Shown: positions 9,019 to 18,473 of the stretch, one piece after another | Layout of the letters: the number at the start of each line of letters is the position of its first letter | Position numbering within the stretch: the stretch's first letter is position 1 | Assembly: GCA_012184525.1 (NCBI GenBank) | Contig: WOFQ01000131.1 | Location: forward strand, 1-33,045 | DNA: 33,045 nucleotides | Reading direction: 5' to 3' | Origin: Xenoacremonium recifei | Taxonomy: Eukaryota > Ascomycota > Sordariomycetes > Hypocreales > Nectriaceae | Translations under genes and position numbers: made by a program | The notes under the pieces: generated by a model | The model's input: the letters and a program-made list of their open reading frames with translations, nothing else | Databases searched by the model: none | What the model was told of the DNA's origin: nothing

Positions 9019-9554
9019 AAAAAGCTAGCTGTTAGCTTAGATAATAAATAATATTTAAGCTATATAATAGCTTTATTACAAGAAAAAAGAGTATAATAAA
9101 AAAAATAAAAAAAAATAGTAATAGATATATAATACTGTTTAATTATATAATTAACTCTTATTTTTAATGGCTATAATAATAAGAATTTAAGATAAAGAAA
9201 ACCCTATTGAAAGGATAATTAGAGACCTAAAAGATATCTAGCTATATATATGTAGATAGGGAAAGCTTAAAGTATTTAAATCTAGCTTTAAGTCTAAGAA
9301 GGTTTAAATTAAATTTTAACTAAAAAGGCTTAAAGTAAATCTAGCCTAATTATAAAAGCAGTCTGATAAGAAGATTAAAGACTAAATAAGAAGTTATAGA
9401 ACTCTTGTAGCTTAATTAAAAGTAAAGAGCTTAATATAAATCTAGCTTAATTTATTATTATTATTATATATATAGCCTTTTAGCCCTTATGAATATAGAA
9501 TTATCTATATAGCTGAATAGGCTCAGTTAGAGTACTATATGAATAATTATAATG

Positions 9555-10327
9555 ACTTATTAGAATAATTAGATAAGTAAGCTTCTAAAAAGCTATTTAA
9601 TAAATATTACTTTAGGATATCCTAAGCTAAAAATTGAAAATATAACTTATATAATGAATCTTATTTTTAAAATTATAAAAAAAGCTAGCTTTATATAGGT
9701 TCTTAAAATAGCTTCTAAACCTACTGTTATTTATTATATTATCCACAGTAATAATATTATTAAAAGTTAGCTTTTTATATTAACTATTTAAGTATATTAA
9801 AAAGTCATATAAGAGATAAGATGCTAAGTAGGCAAAAATATTTCATATATAATATTTATAACTTACCTAAAGATATTCTCTACAGATAAATTGGAATATA
9901 TGTTTAGAATCTATTTAAATTTCTTTTATATATAATTTCCAGTATTTTCTTTTAAAAGCTCTTTAAATCCTATTCCCTACTAGTTTCTATATAAGCTATA
10001 TTACTTTTAGAATATAATCTTCCCCCTTCCCCCCTCCCAAAATACTTAGGACCTGGATATATAAACAGGGATAGGGGAGGTATCCAATTTAATATCACCA
10101 TATACAATAATATATATACAGGACTTACCTAATAAATTATATCTTAATTAGAAATTAGGGTTTATTTAAATTAATATAAGCCTTAAATAGGATTTTTAAT
10201 TATTTATGATATATATATTAAAAGTTAAAGAAAAAGTCCTTAATCTATAAATATTTTCTATTAATAGGGAATTAAACTATAATAAATTACTATAATAAGT
10301 TAATAATTAAATATATAATCTTAGTAT
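9555..10327. other. AT-rich stretch, unassigned
   Basis: No gene or RNA is seen. A C-rich patch at about 10020-10037 (ccccctcccaaaatactt) is followed within 60 bases by gggataggggagg, a possible local hairpin. The rest is RIP-like AT sequence with stops in all frames. Confidence 0.35.
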
Positions 10328-10755
10328 ATCAGTTTAATATAGGCCTGGAATAATATTAATTAATATTTTATATTCTATATATTAATACTAATTAATATTA
10401 ATATTTTTATAAATAAAATAATAGTAAAAATTCTAATATTAATATTACTAAATTAATATTAATATTAATACTAAAAAAATCCTAATTAATATTTTATATA
10501 TATAATATAGAATTAGGATTAAGGCTATAAAATTAATCTTTAATCTTTAATTTCAATTAGACTAAAACTAAAAATAAGTAATTATTCCTTAATATTTAAT
10601 AGGGCTATAATTTTAGTATTTTTAATTTAAATATACCTAAAATAATATTAATTAGTCTTAATCAGATTAATACTAAGAATCTTTAATTTATTAAGAGGGC
10701 AGAATAAAATTAAGAATTTTTAGTTAGATTAAGACTAAAATTAAAAATTAAAGAC
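10328..10755 (+). repeat. Two adjacent family A copies
   Basis: About 10328-10600 and 10601-10755 each contain family words such as aataatattaattagtctta and agattaagactaaaatta. The terminus agggctataattttagtatt begins the second. Both are more AT-degraded than the other copies, with the inner CG positions gone. Confidence 0.45.
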
Positions 10756-10789
10756 TAAAATAATATATTAAAATATTAAATATAAAATC

Positions 10790-10975
10790 TAATTAAATAT
10801 ATATAATATAAATTAATATATATATATAAATAATCTATATTATATATTTCTATAATATATAGCTATTTATTTTATGTAATATATATTTAATTAAATATAA
10901 TTATATTTATATATTTTTTAGTTCTTTAATCTAACTAAAACTAATTAGTTTTATTCTATTTTATACTAAAATAAA
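10790..10975 (+). repeat. AT-rich dispersed block B, copy 2
   Basis: It is collinear with 1173-1330: tttctataatatatagctat, ttaattaaatataattatat, then agttctttaatctaactaaa and attagttttattctatttta. As in copy 1 it runs straight into a family A element. Confidence 0.5.
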
Positions 10976-11225
10976 ACTAATTAATCTTAATTTTAATTAA
11001 ATTAAGAATTTTTAATTCTTTCCTCCTATAAAATAATATCAATTAGTTTTAATTAGACTAAATTAATATTAAAAATAAAGAAATAATTTTATAGCTTTAA
11101 TATTTAATATTAATATTAATATATTAAAACTAATTAGTATTATTTTATAAAAAGGAAATACTAAAATATTAATATTAATACTAAGAATTTTTAGTATTTT
11201 TAGTATTTTTAGTATTTTGTAATAT
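10976..11225 (+). repeat. Two adjacent family A copies
   Basis: The first part ends in the terminus aagaaataattttatagctt near 11100. The second starts at once with the words aatattaatatattaaaact and actaattagtattatttta, then four tandem tttttagta units at about 11193-11215. Both are heavily AT-shifted. Confidence 0.45.
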
Positions 11226-11574
11226 TATTTATTATTATAATAAATACTAATATATTTAATAAATTAAAATATTTCTTCTATTTATATAATAATAATATAT
11301 ATATATATATAGTATTGAAAATAGGTAATAAGTGCAGTAAATAAAGCAGAAATTCTAAGTCTTTTATATATAGGGTATATAATTTAACTACCCTATATGC
11401 TATATATCTCCCCCCTATTTCTCCTATCTCTAGGGGTATATATAGACTGTATATACTATATTTAGGATATATATATATGATATCTTCCTATTATAAAGCT
11501 TATATATATATATATACTGTAAATATATATATATACCTTTATTCTATATTATATATAAAATATTAATTAGTATA
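11226..11574. other. AT-rich stretch, unassigned
   Basis: Alternating TA runs dominate (11283-11310, 11468-11480, 11503-11536). A short C-rich patch lies at 11410-11440. No gene is seen. Confidence 0.35.
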
Positions 11575-12005
11575 CTTTTAGTATTATTCTAGCTATAAAA
11601 ATACTAAAGATTTTTAGTATTAGTATGACTAATACTAACTAGTATTATTCTAGGCCTGTATAGAGGCAGGGCCGGAAACTTATTACTTAAGATACTAAGA
11701 CTGCTTGAGCCTTAATCCTTACCAGTACTTTAAAGTATAAGAGCTCTCAGTAGACAGACCGCTATAGCTTTCTTATTCAGGCCTTTCTTGAGTTACCCCA
11801 GCGACTGTTTAGGCCCTAATAGCGCTGCATTAGCCTTATCTTTCAGCAGGGTTATAGCGGTTAAAGAGATACTGATATACTTATATACCTGGCATCTTTG
11901 CAGATATAATATGATTGGCCCCCGAGTATTATATAATCTTCTTGCTTGAGTAAGGACTTTCCGGCCCTGCCTCTATACTAAACTAAAATACTAAAATCAT
12001 ATGCC
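11575..12005 (-). repeat. Family A copy interrupted by a MITE
   Basis: The left part ends gtattattctaggcctg and the right part resumes ctaaactaaaatactaaaat. Joined, they match 7228-7272, which has no insertion. This identifies the intervening 319 bp as a later insertion. Confidence 0.6.
11659..11977. mobile_element. Non-autonomous TA-target MITE (Tc1/mariner-like)
   Basis: The ends are reverse complements: 20 perfect bases (tatagaggcagggccggaaa at 11659-11678 against 11958-11977), extending to about 34 bases with a few mismatches. TA flanks both ends, while the uninterrupted relative at 7240-7241 has a single TA, so the target duplication is TA. The 315-bp interior has ordinary GC content, no RIP bias and no coding frame. 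It therefore inserted after the host repeat had been mutated, or escaped mutation because it is short. Confidence 0.8.
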
Positions 12006-12094
12006 TGACTAAGACAAAGACTAATTAGTCTTATTCTACTAAAAGGCGTAATAATACTAAGAAATCTTGGTCTGGACTAAAGGACTTAAAAATA
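12006..12094. repeat. Short family A fragment
   Basis: It contains gactaagacaaagactaatt, agtcttattctactaaaagg and aagaaatcttggtctggact. This is a partial copy, less AT-shifted than most and still holding several CpA and CpG sites. Confidence 0.4.
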
Positions 12095-12225
12095 TATATA
12101 TATAGTTCTTTAATTAAATATATAATATATAGAATGAATAGCTATATATTATAGAGATATATGGTATATAATATATATATATATACTTATATATATTTAA
12201 TTAGATTTTTTATTTAGTATTTTAA
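12095..12225 (-). repeat. AT-rich dispersed block B, copy 3 (inverted)
   Basis: It is the reverse complement of the block at 1173-1330: atagctatatattatagaga followed by tatatggtatataatatata and acttatatatatttaatta. It lies next to family A elements, as do the other two copies. Confidence 0.5.
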
Positions 12226-12393
12226 ACATAATTTTAGCTTTTAGTCTTTAATCTTAGTCTTAGTCTGACTGATTAGTCTTAGTTTTATTCTGCCTCTTAG
12301 TAAACTGAAGATTTTTAGTCCGGACTAAGGAAATAACTAATTAGTCTTAATCTAGGGGTAGACTGGACTAAAGTGAATAAAATTACAGCCCTG
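12226..12393 (-). repeat. Palindromic MITE-like family A copy
   Basis: It ends with the exact family terminus aaaattacagccctg. Inside are agtctgactgattagtctta and aactaattagtcttaatcta. It is one of the least RIP-damaged copies and useful for a consensus. Confidence 0.55.
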
Positions 12394-12489
12394 ATTAGGA
12401 TATATATAATTAAGATTTATATAATAAGAGAGTATTATATATATTAATCTTTATACTAAGAAAGTAATGTATATATTAAATATATTAAA

Positions 12490-12745
12490 AATAGTCAAAA
12501 AGAGTCCTGAAAAAATACTAAAGACCGAAAATATTAATACTAATACTAATACTAAAAAATCCAAGTATTTTAATTAGTGGAATAATATTAAGGATTTTAA
12601 TATTAGTATTTTAATTAGTAGAATAATATTAAAGGTTTTAATATTAATATATTAATATTTTAGTATTTCCTTTCTGTAGAATAATACTAATTCGTCTTAA
12701 TTTACTAACACTAATACTAAATATTAAGGAATAATTTTATACCCC
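12490..12745 (+). repeat. Palindromic MITE-like family A copy
   Basis: It carries tactaatactaatactaaa, tagtagaataatattaaagg and tagaataatactaattcgtc, and ends with the terminus aaggaataattttatacccc. Confidence 0.5.
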
Positions 12746-13488
12746 TATTAATAACTAGTACTTAGAATATCTTTAATTTTCTACCCATTTATAACAAGAC
12801 TAGATATAATAGAAATAGGTATATTTATATATAATTTAACTACTTGCTTACTATAATAACATGGTAAATTCTGAATAAAGCTAGAATTTAAGATTTTTAA
12901 AGAAAATGATCTTCTAGAAAAGTATATAATGAAATTTAAAGCTTCTTCTTTTAAAAAAAAAACCTAATTAATTTAATCTCTTTATTAAAAAGTTATGAAT
13001 TAAAAAGCCCTCTTTTAGACTTAGTATAGTCTCTTTTTCTTTATCTTACTAGTTAAAGAAGAATATATATTATATGTATATTTAAAAAAAAGACTTATTT
13101 CTTTTTCTACTCTAGTGAGATTCTTTATTATATATAATTTAAGGATATTTTCTTTAGTAATATTTTTTAAAAATTAAAGCTTAAAAGCCTTAATTCTAAC
13201 TAGTTTCTTGTAAAAGCAGCTATATATATACAATAATATATTTAATATCAGAATCAAGTATAAAAAATTAAATATCTACCTAATTAACACTTAATTAATA
13301 TTTTTCTTTCTTTTAATAAATTAATAAGTGTTAAACTATAAGTAAAAAGCTTATTAGCAAATATATAGATTTTTAATTTTTCTGTATCAAATTTTGACCT
13401 TTTATTAGTTTAAGTAGAAGTATAAATTTAAATTAAAGCTAAAAAGTAATTCTGTACAAGAAGACATCAGTTAGTTAGTTTCTACCAG
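12746..13488. other. RIP-degraded AT-rich stretch, unassigned
   Basis: This is AT-rich sequence with stops in all frames. The 20-base word aacacttaattaatattttt at 13288 and ttaataaattaataagtgtt at 13316 are nearly reverse complements and form an imperfect hairpin. No product can be named. Confidence 0.35.
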
Positions 13489-13893
13489 GGATATGAAACT
13501 ATTCCTTAGTATTTAGCATTAGTATTAATCGGACTAAGACTAATTAGTATTATTCTACTAGCTAAGAATACTAATTAGTCCTAGTCTGACTAATACCAAT
13601 ATTTTGGATTTTTAGCTTAGTCTTTAGTCCTTTTTATTTTAGTATTTTTAGTATTTCTAATACTATTGGTATATTTAATTAATTCCTATATTTTTCTACT
13701 CATATAATAATATAAACTAGATATTAGTATTAAATTTTTTAGTATTCTAATTAGTAGAATAATATTAAGAATTCTTAGTTTAGTGTTAATTAGTATTAGT
13801 ATATTAGTATTTTCCTTTTATAGAATAATACTAATTAGGTTTAGTATATTAATATTAATACCAAATACTAGGGATTAATTTTATATCCTTGGA
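13489..13893 (+). repeat. Two adjacent family A copies
   Basis: The first (about 13489-13680) begins with the terminus agggatatgaaactattcc and includes ggactaagactaattagtat. The second (about 13715-13893) ends attaattttatatccttgg. They mark the right edge of the AT-rich block. Composition becomes ordinary within about 50 bases. Confidence 0.5.
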
Positions 13894-14291
13894 TATATAG
13901 GGCCTATATATATTTATTATGCCGGCTTTTCAAAATACCCGATTTCCTGTCAACTGATTTTCTAACCGCGGATTATAGCCGTGTGTGTGATACTTGATTC
14001 CTTGAATCCCCCTTTGTGGGTTTCTATGTGTGTGATGTTTGACCGACCCCCCGACCCCCCCCTCCCTTAACACGAGAACTGTTATGGAGGGCGGAGAAGA
14101 TCTAGTTCCATTAAGTACCCCCCTGCTTCTACTATTATGCTAAGATTATATAGGATTCTCAAATAATGTGATACTTAAGATATTTTGAGAGAAGAAGAGA
14201 ATGGTCTTTCTTTACTCCGCTTCATGTAAGTCAGGTCACGATGGAGGTTATAGTAGTTAATAGTTACTTTGTGAAATTCTCTACTCTGGTC
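13894..14291. other. Transition from AT-rich block to ordinary DNA
   Basis: No gene is seen. There is a TG-rich stretch (gtgtgtgtgatacttgattc, 13980-14000) and a C-rich tract at about 14046-14066 (ccccccgacccccccctccc). It resembles loosely the arrangement at 6849-7000, so a common old element is possible. Positions 14100-14291 are the region downstream of the amidohydrolase pseudogene. Confidence 0.35.
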
Positions 14292-15347
14292 CTATGAATC
14301 ACCCATAGCTCTCGTTCTTGCCGGCGGAAATAAATTGAACCCATTCACACTAGCCACATCCCTGTCCTCTGTTTTCAAAGTAGGAATGACCCCAACTGCT
14401 GATCGATTGCCGACTCCGTTGAACAAGGAATACCGCAATCCGCACCGTACACATTTTGTTTTATGCCAGTCATATTCACTGCAGGCTTCATACTAGTAGC
14501 GGCTGTAGCTGCTGTGTCAAAGCAAAGCCGGCCAATCTGTTGAGCTATTTCCTCTTTGCTCACGCCTGACGGGTTAGCAACCCAGCTTTCTGCTCCAAGC
14601 AGCACGACACGTCCAGACAGGGCTGGAAATGCGCCACCGCAGTGAACAAAGACCCACTTAATCTTGGGAAATTCGAGGATGACAAATTACTCTGAATTTG
14701 GTGATGATTTTTGATATAAAGAATACGGAACTTCGCAAATCATATGAAGATGTCATAGGGACCCTACATGTGGGATTGGGGGACCATATCAGTAATAGTT
14801 CGAGCAGTATCGAAGGAAACATCAACCAGCGCCGACGGTCGGCCATCTTGACCCATGACATATGCATTTGGGTGGACGAATACGACCTTTTTGCGTTCGT
14901 TCAATTCTTCCCATACAGGTCGCAGAATTGAATTGCCTAACCCAACTTGTTTCGTCGAGTTGTAACAGCGAAGCCATCAGGGGAAACGCTCTCTTGCAGC
15001 GGCGCGTCTCTCAGTCTTTTGATATTTGCTAGAGCATCATCTGGTATATCTGTCGGCAGTGCAGCAAGAAGTCCAAATTGGGTGGGGTATTTCTGGATTA
15101 TGGATAACCCAATGCCATTAGAACTCTGAAGCTTAGCAGTTGTTAGCGGAATGTTTGAGAGCATCTGCATAGCGATTCCTGCTCGATCATTGTACGTTAT
15201 GATCTCCTCTGGGTTAAACACTGGAGGCTCCGAAACCGTGAAATGGGCATCACGCAACGCTTTCACAATGTCTCTGTCTTCGGCCGCCGTGCGAGGAGTA
15301 AAGAAATGCCTGTGGATATCGAGCCAACCAGGTGGGCTCATGGTCAT
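14292..15347 (-). pseudogene. Amidohydrolase-2 / ACMSD-type decarboxylase, broken
   Basis: Members are metal-dependent decarboxylases or hydrolases of aromatic acids (ACMSD, resorcylate and 6-methylsalicylate decarboxylases). The start at 15347 precedes WLDIHRHFFTPR, the N-terminal HxH metal site, here with Arg between the histidines. After 136 codons the frame stops at 14937. The homologous text continues at once in another frame as LGNSILRPVWEELN and VVFVHPNAYVMGQDGRPS, containing the third metal histidine, up to TITDMV (14782). About 90 nt follow with no alignable text and with stops, probably a decayed intron. Then EFPKIKWVFVHCGGAFPAL, FDTAATAAT and VYGADCGIPCST (metal-binding Asp) follow to about 14390. 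A second one-base shift in a GGGG run leads to a tail with NLFPPARTR ending at 14292. The total of about 340 residues is usual for the family. The exact substrate cannot be told. Confidence 0.85.
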
Positions 15348-16098
15348 GATTTGAATAACATGGTATCCGGCAGGGACGAAATCAGCAATATGTTTTTAGG
15401 CCTGAAATGGTGGGCTAAGATGTTTAGAAGCTTAAGGGATAATGTTCGAAGAAGAACTAGATAAATCTTTTTCAAGCTTATTACGGATGCACGAGAAATG
15501 CTTAAATCCGTGGATCGGGGCGTGCTTAAGTCCTAAAGCCACAATTTAGCCCAGCCCGGAGTTATGGCTGCTTTTTGCCATTCTGAATGTAGTTTGCTGC
15601 ATGTTTTCGTAACCCCCGGGCGTTGCTTTCTTTCGGACTTTCAATACTCGCATAAAACACAGAGCTGCATTACAAGGGCCTATATGAGTCGGGGTGTCCA
15701 CCGGGATGCCACCCAAGTACTCCATGCCTGAATTTGAGAGATACTACTATCCAACGCTCGTAACGTGTTATAGTACTACGTCCTTCGAGATTGGAAGTCA
15801 TCCGAAACAATATGATGGAGTTATGGAGTCCTGGTTTTGTGTCATGTTAACGTACACGGGAAGCTTGGATGGATGGAGTCGAGAATGGGATGCGTGCAAA
15901 CGTCTTTTTTAGGAAAGAGATGGACCTGAATGTGTTGACCGGCGATCTTGAAGTGTGAAGGTAGGAATCAATTAAAAGAGAGTCTTAACAGAGTATTATA
16001 AGATTTCCAACCTGGAGACACTTCAGATCCACATGACAGGCGAATGAGTTCTGAATATACGATTTCTAGGCAAGATTTATTATTAATATCATATAACT
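15348..16098. other. Intergenic region, nothing recognised
   Basis: It lies between the start of the amidohydrolase and the end of the quinone oxidoreductase, both on the minus strand, so it should hold the amidohydrolase promoter (15348 onwards). The open frame 15694-15912 on the plus strand has no family resemblance and I treat it as chance. Confidence 0.4.
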
Positions 16099-17265
16099 TC
16101 ATATTATTAACAACACCTTTCCAGTTGTTTGGCGGTTCTCAAGATTGCGCTGAGCTATAGACGCATCTTTCAGTTGATAATTTTTCTCGTCATAATTGAC
16201 CTTGAGCTTTCCATCAAGCATCAGTTGAAATAACATCTCGGTATAGTGCGCAAACTCTTCTCGCGTTGTGATGTACTGCGTTAATGTAACCCGTGAAATG
16301 GAGACATTCTTCTCCGCTAATCGGGATATCGAGAAAGGTGGCACTGGGCCCGAGGCATTGCCGAACTAGACTACCCTTCCTTTGCGCCTCACAGCTGTCA
16401 AAGATCCTTCCCAAGTTGAAGCACCAACGCCATCGTAGACTAATGCGTACAGTTTAGTTAAGAAGGGTAATACAGGACATTCGTCTGAATACTTACCAAC
16501 TGAAACACCTTCTCCTCCCGTAAGTTCAAGCACTTTCCGGAACCATTTTGATTAGCATTATAGTCGATACATTCGTCGGCGCCATTTTGCATGGCCACAG
16601 AGCATTTTGCTGAAGATCCTGCGGTGCCAATGACAAAGGCTCCGACACTCTTCAGTCTTACACCGAATTTCAGTCAGTTTCTTCGACTTTGTGACAAGAA
16701 ACATACATCTGGCAGAGGATTTGGCCTACTCCCCCTGCGGCAGCGTGAACTAGCACGCTGTCTCCTTTCCGCGCATGGTATGCCTCTTTAACAAGTGACA
16801 GAGCAGTCATTCCCATCAGGAACGCACCCACAGCATCACGCTCCGAGATGTTAGGAGGAATTTTGATGACATCGCCCTGGTTCGCGGTACTGTACTCAGC
16901 ATAGCTGCCTGAGTTCTGTCATTAGCGCTTTTTCTTGATTTACAAAAAGGCGGGGAAAAAAGCGAAAGAAAACTCAACATACTGTGGCCTCTCCATACAA
17001 CCTTATCGCCAACTCTAAATTTGTACCTATTTTCTCCTATAATGTTGACTACTTGCCCAGATGCTTCCATGCCAGGGCATGACGGAAGTGAGGTGGAAAT
17101 GGTTCCATCTCTGAAAAGTGTGTCGATATAGTTGACACCTGCAAAGCTGTTTTTGATCAGGACCTGGCCGTCTTTTGCCTCTGGTATTGACGCCTGCTCG
17201 GAATACTTGAGAACTTCTGGGCCGCCAGTGCGATGGAATAGAACCTGCTTCATAGTGTTTCCCAA
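16099..17265 (-). pseudogene. NADPH:quinone oxidoreductase (zeta-crystallin type), broken
   Basis: This is a zinc-free medium-chain dehydrogenase that would reduce quinones with NADPH in the cytosol. The start at 17265 (or the second Met at 17253) gives KQVLFHRTGGPEVLKY and the GroES-like domain with GVNYIDTLFRDG. Four exons fit: 17265-16983, 16908-16707, 16656-16497 and 16439-16099. Introns are 74, 50 and 57 nt with GTATGT or GTAAGT donors. The first two junctions restore frame, giving SYAEYSTANQGD and the NADPH loop AAAGGVGQ. Exon 3 reads GAFVIGTAGSSAKC and GADECIDYNANQ, then shifts by one base in an A-run (16541-16551) before WFRKVLELTGGEG. Exon 4 has a TAG at 16368-16366 between GRVV and FGNASGP, then runs on to the normal C-terminal text with LMLDGKLKV. 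Its size of about 330 residues is usual. Everything else is well conserved, so the loss looks recent. Confidence 0.88.
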
Positions 17266-17628
17266 TAGAGGAGAGAGATGTTGAGCTTTAATGATAGTGC
17301 GGGATGGTATGTACCCTGGAGCAGAAATAAATACTTATGAATCTGATTTGTTAAGACCAGAAAGATGACCGTGAACCTGGTTGTCTTAAAGAATTTCTTT
17401 TGAGAACCGAGAATTGAGGGTCGACTTTTACCTCAGTAGGCATAGATTGACACTCCTTGCAAGCCTGTATACCGATGACAGGGATTATCTTAATTCTAGG
17501 ATTCTAGCGCAAAATAATGCTCATGATTCTAATCGCCTTAGGACCTAGCGCCACTTTTGCGCAATTATTTGGTTCGATTCCGTTCTGATCCTCCCCGGAG
17601 ATATCTCAGGCCTACGCCTGACTTGGCT

Positions 17629-17641
17629 AATCGCATAAGCA
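17629..17641 (+). promoter_or_regulatory. Direct-repeat word aatcgcataagca, copy 1
   Basis: It is identical over 13 bases to 18174-18186. The next base differs (A or G) and a further G is shared. Two such exact copies inside one divergent promoter are unlikely by chance and could be a transcription factor site, though no known factor is recognised. Confidence 0.3.
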
Positions 17642-18173
17642 AGTGGCAGCCCGGAGATAAGCCAGGTGTAGAGCCGAAACACACACTTTGCCTAACTGCG
17701 AAGACAACTCGGCCTTCATTTGGTTCGTATTTCTACTGCCTAGGAGTGGCTTTGCCCTAGCTGTGGCAGAAACGGCCAAGTAAACTACATAACTTGGCCA
17801 TTGTTACGGGGTTCCCAATGGGCAAGTAGCCTATAATAAAATATCCCTTCTATATTGGTTTAACACTAAGAGCTTAGAGATTCCCCGTAGAGATAGCGTA
17901 AGGAAGAACCGACCATATGGCCTCGATACGTTCTGGGTCAATGACTTATACATAGGGATATGAACAAGCAATATTATTTCCGACTGGTGTTTATACATTT
18001 TGATAAACAACGACATAAGGGCTCCTCTGAGCACTGTTACTTTGTGGTTTCGCTGTAAGCTGCTTATGACCAAGACAAGGAGGCGGTCGGCGTGAAAATT
18101 AGATTTATCATGCGTAAGTTGGAAACATATGCGGAGAGCTTATGATAAGCTTACCACGTATCCGGATTTAAGA

Positions 18174-18186
18174 AATCGCATAAGCA
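18174..18186 (+). promoter_or_regulatory. Direct-repeat word aatcgcataagca, copy 2
   Basis: This is the second copy of the 13-base word, about 290 bases upstream of the GMC start codon. Confidence 0.3.
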
Positions 18187-18385
18187 GGCTGCAGGCGCAA
18201 ATCGAAGTCTTGCAGATCACTTAGGTAATGTCTCGGGAACTTCGGCGTCCCGATTCGACACATTGACCGATCTTCCCAGGCGAGAAGAAAATGTGGATAG
18301 CTTTAGTTTGGGACTGGATGTGTAAGATTTGAACAGATGTCATAAACAGTGTAAATTGACTTATGAATCACTGTAGACGTAAACA

Positions 18386-18391
18386 TATAAA
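18386..18391 (+). promoter_or_regulatory. TATA-like box of the GMC gene
   Basis: The sequence tataaa lies 83 bases upstream of the ATG at 18474, a usual distance for a fungal TATA element with a short leader. Confidence 0.35.
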
Positions 18392-18473
18392 CAAGAGATA
18401 TGTAAGGAGAACCCGTAACTTGATACACTTTACTCAAAGACAAGATCAAAGTTACTTTTGGTCTGACGCCACA

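Larger units (their letters stand above)
8585..9554 (+). repeat. tRNA-headed dispersed repeat, copy 2
   Basis: This is the plus-strand counterpart of 311-1172. It starts with an 81-nt tRNA-like sequence and shares the order of body motifs, among them agggctatatataataatat, gctagctgttagctta, ggcttaaagtaaatct and gcttaatttattattatta. It differs by a 179-bp GC-normal insertion at about 8840-9018. The body carries many stops in all frames. Confidence 0.7.
17266..18473. promoter_or_regulatory. Divergent intergenic region between oxidoreductases
   Basis: This 1.2 kb separates the minus-strand quinone oxidoreductase from the plus-strand GMC gene and should hold both promoters. A 13-base word aatcgcataagca occurs twice in the same orientation, at 17629-17641 and 18174-18186. 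A TATA-like tataaa lies at 18386-18391, 83 bases before the GMC start. The frames 17557-17760 and 17831-18073 show no family resemblance. Confidence 0.45.

Noticed and set aside
14698..15464. Plus-strand open frames opposite the amidohydrolase.
   Set aside because: They are antisense shadows. The minus strand carries the HxH, VHP and YGAD metal-site motifs.
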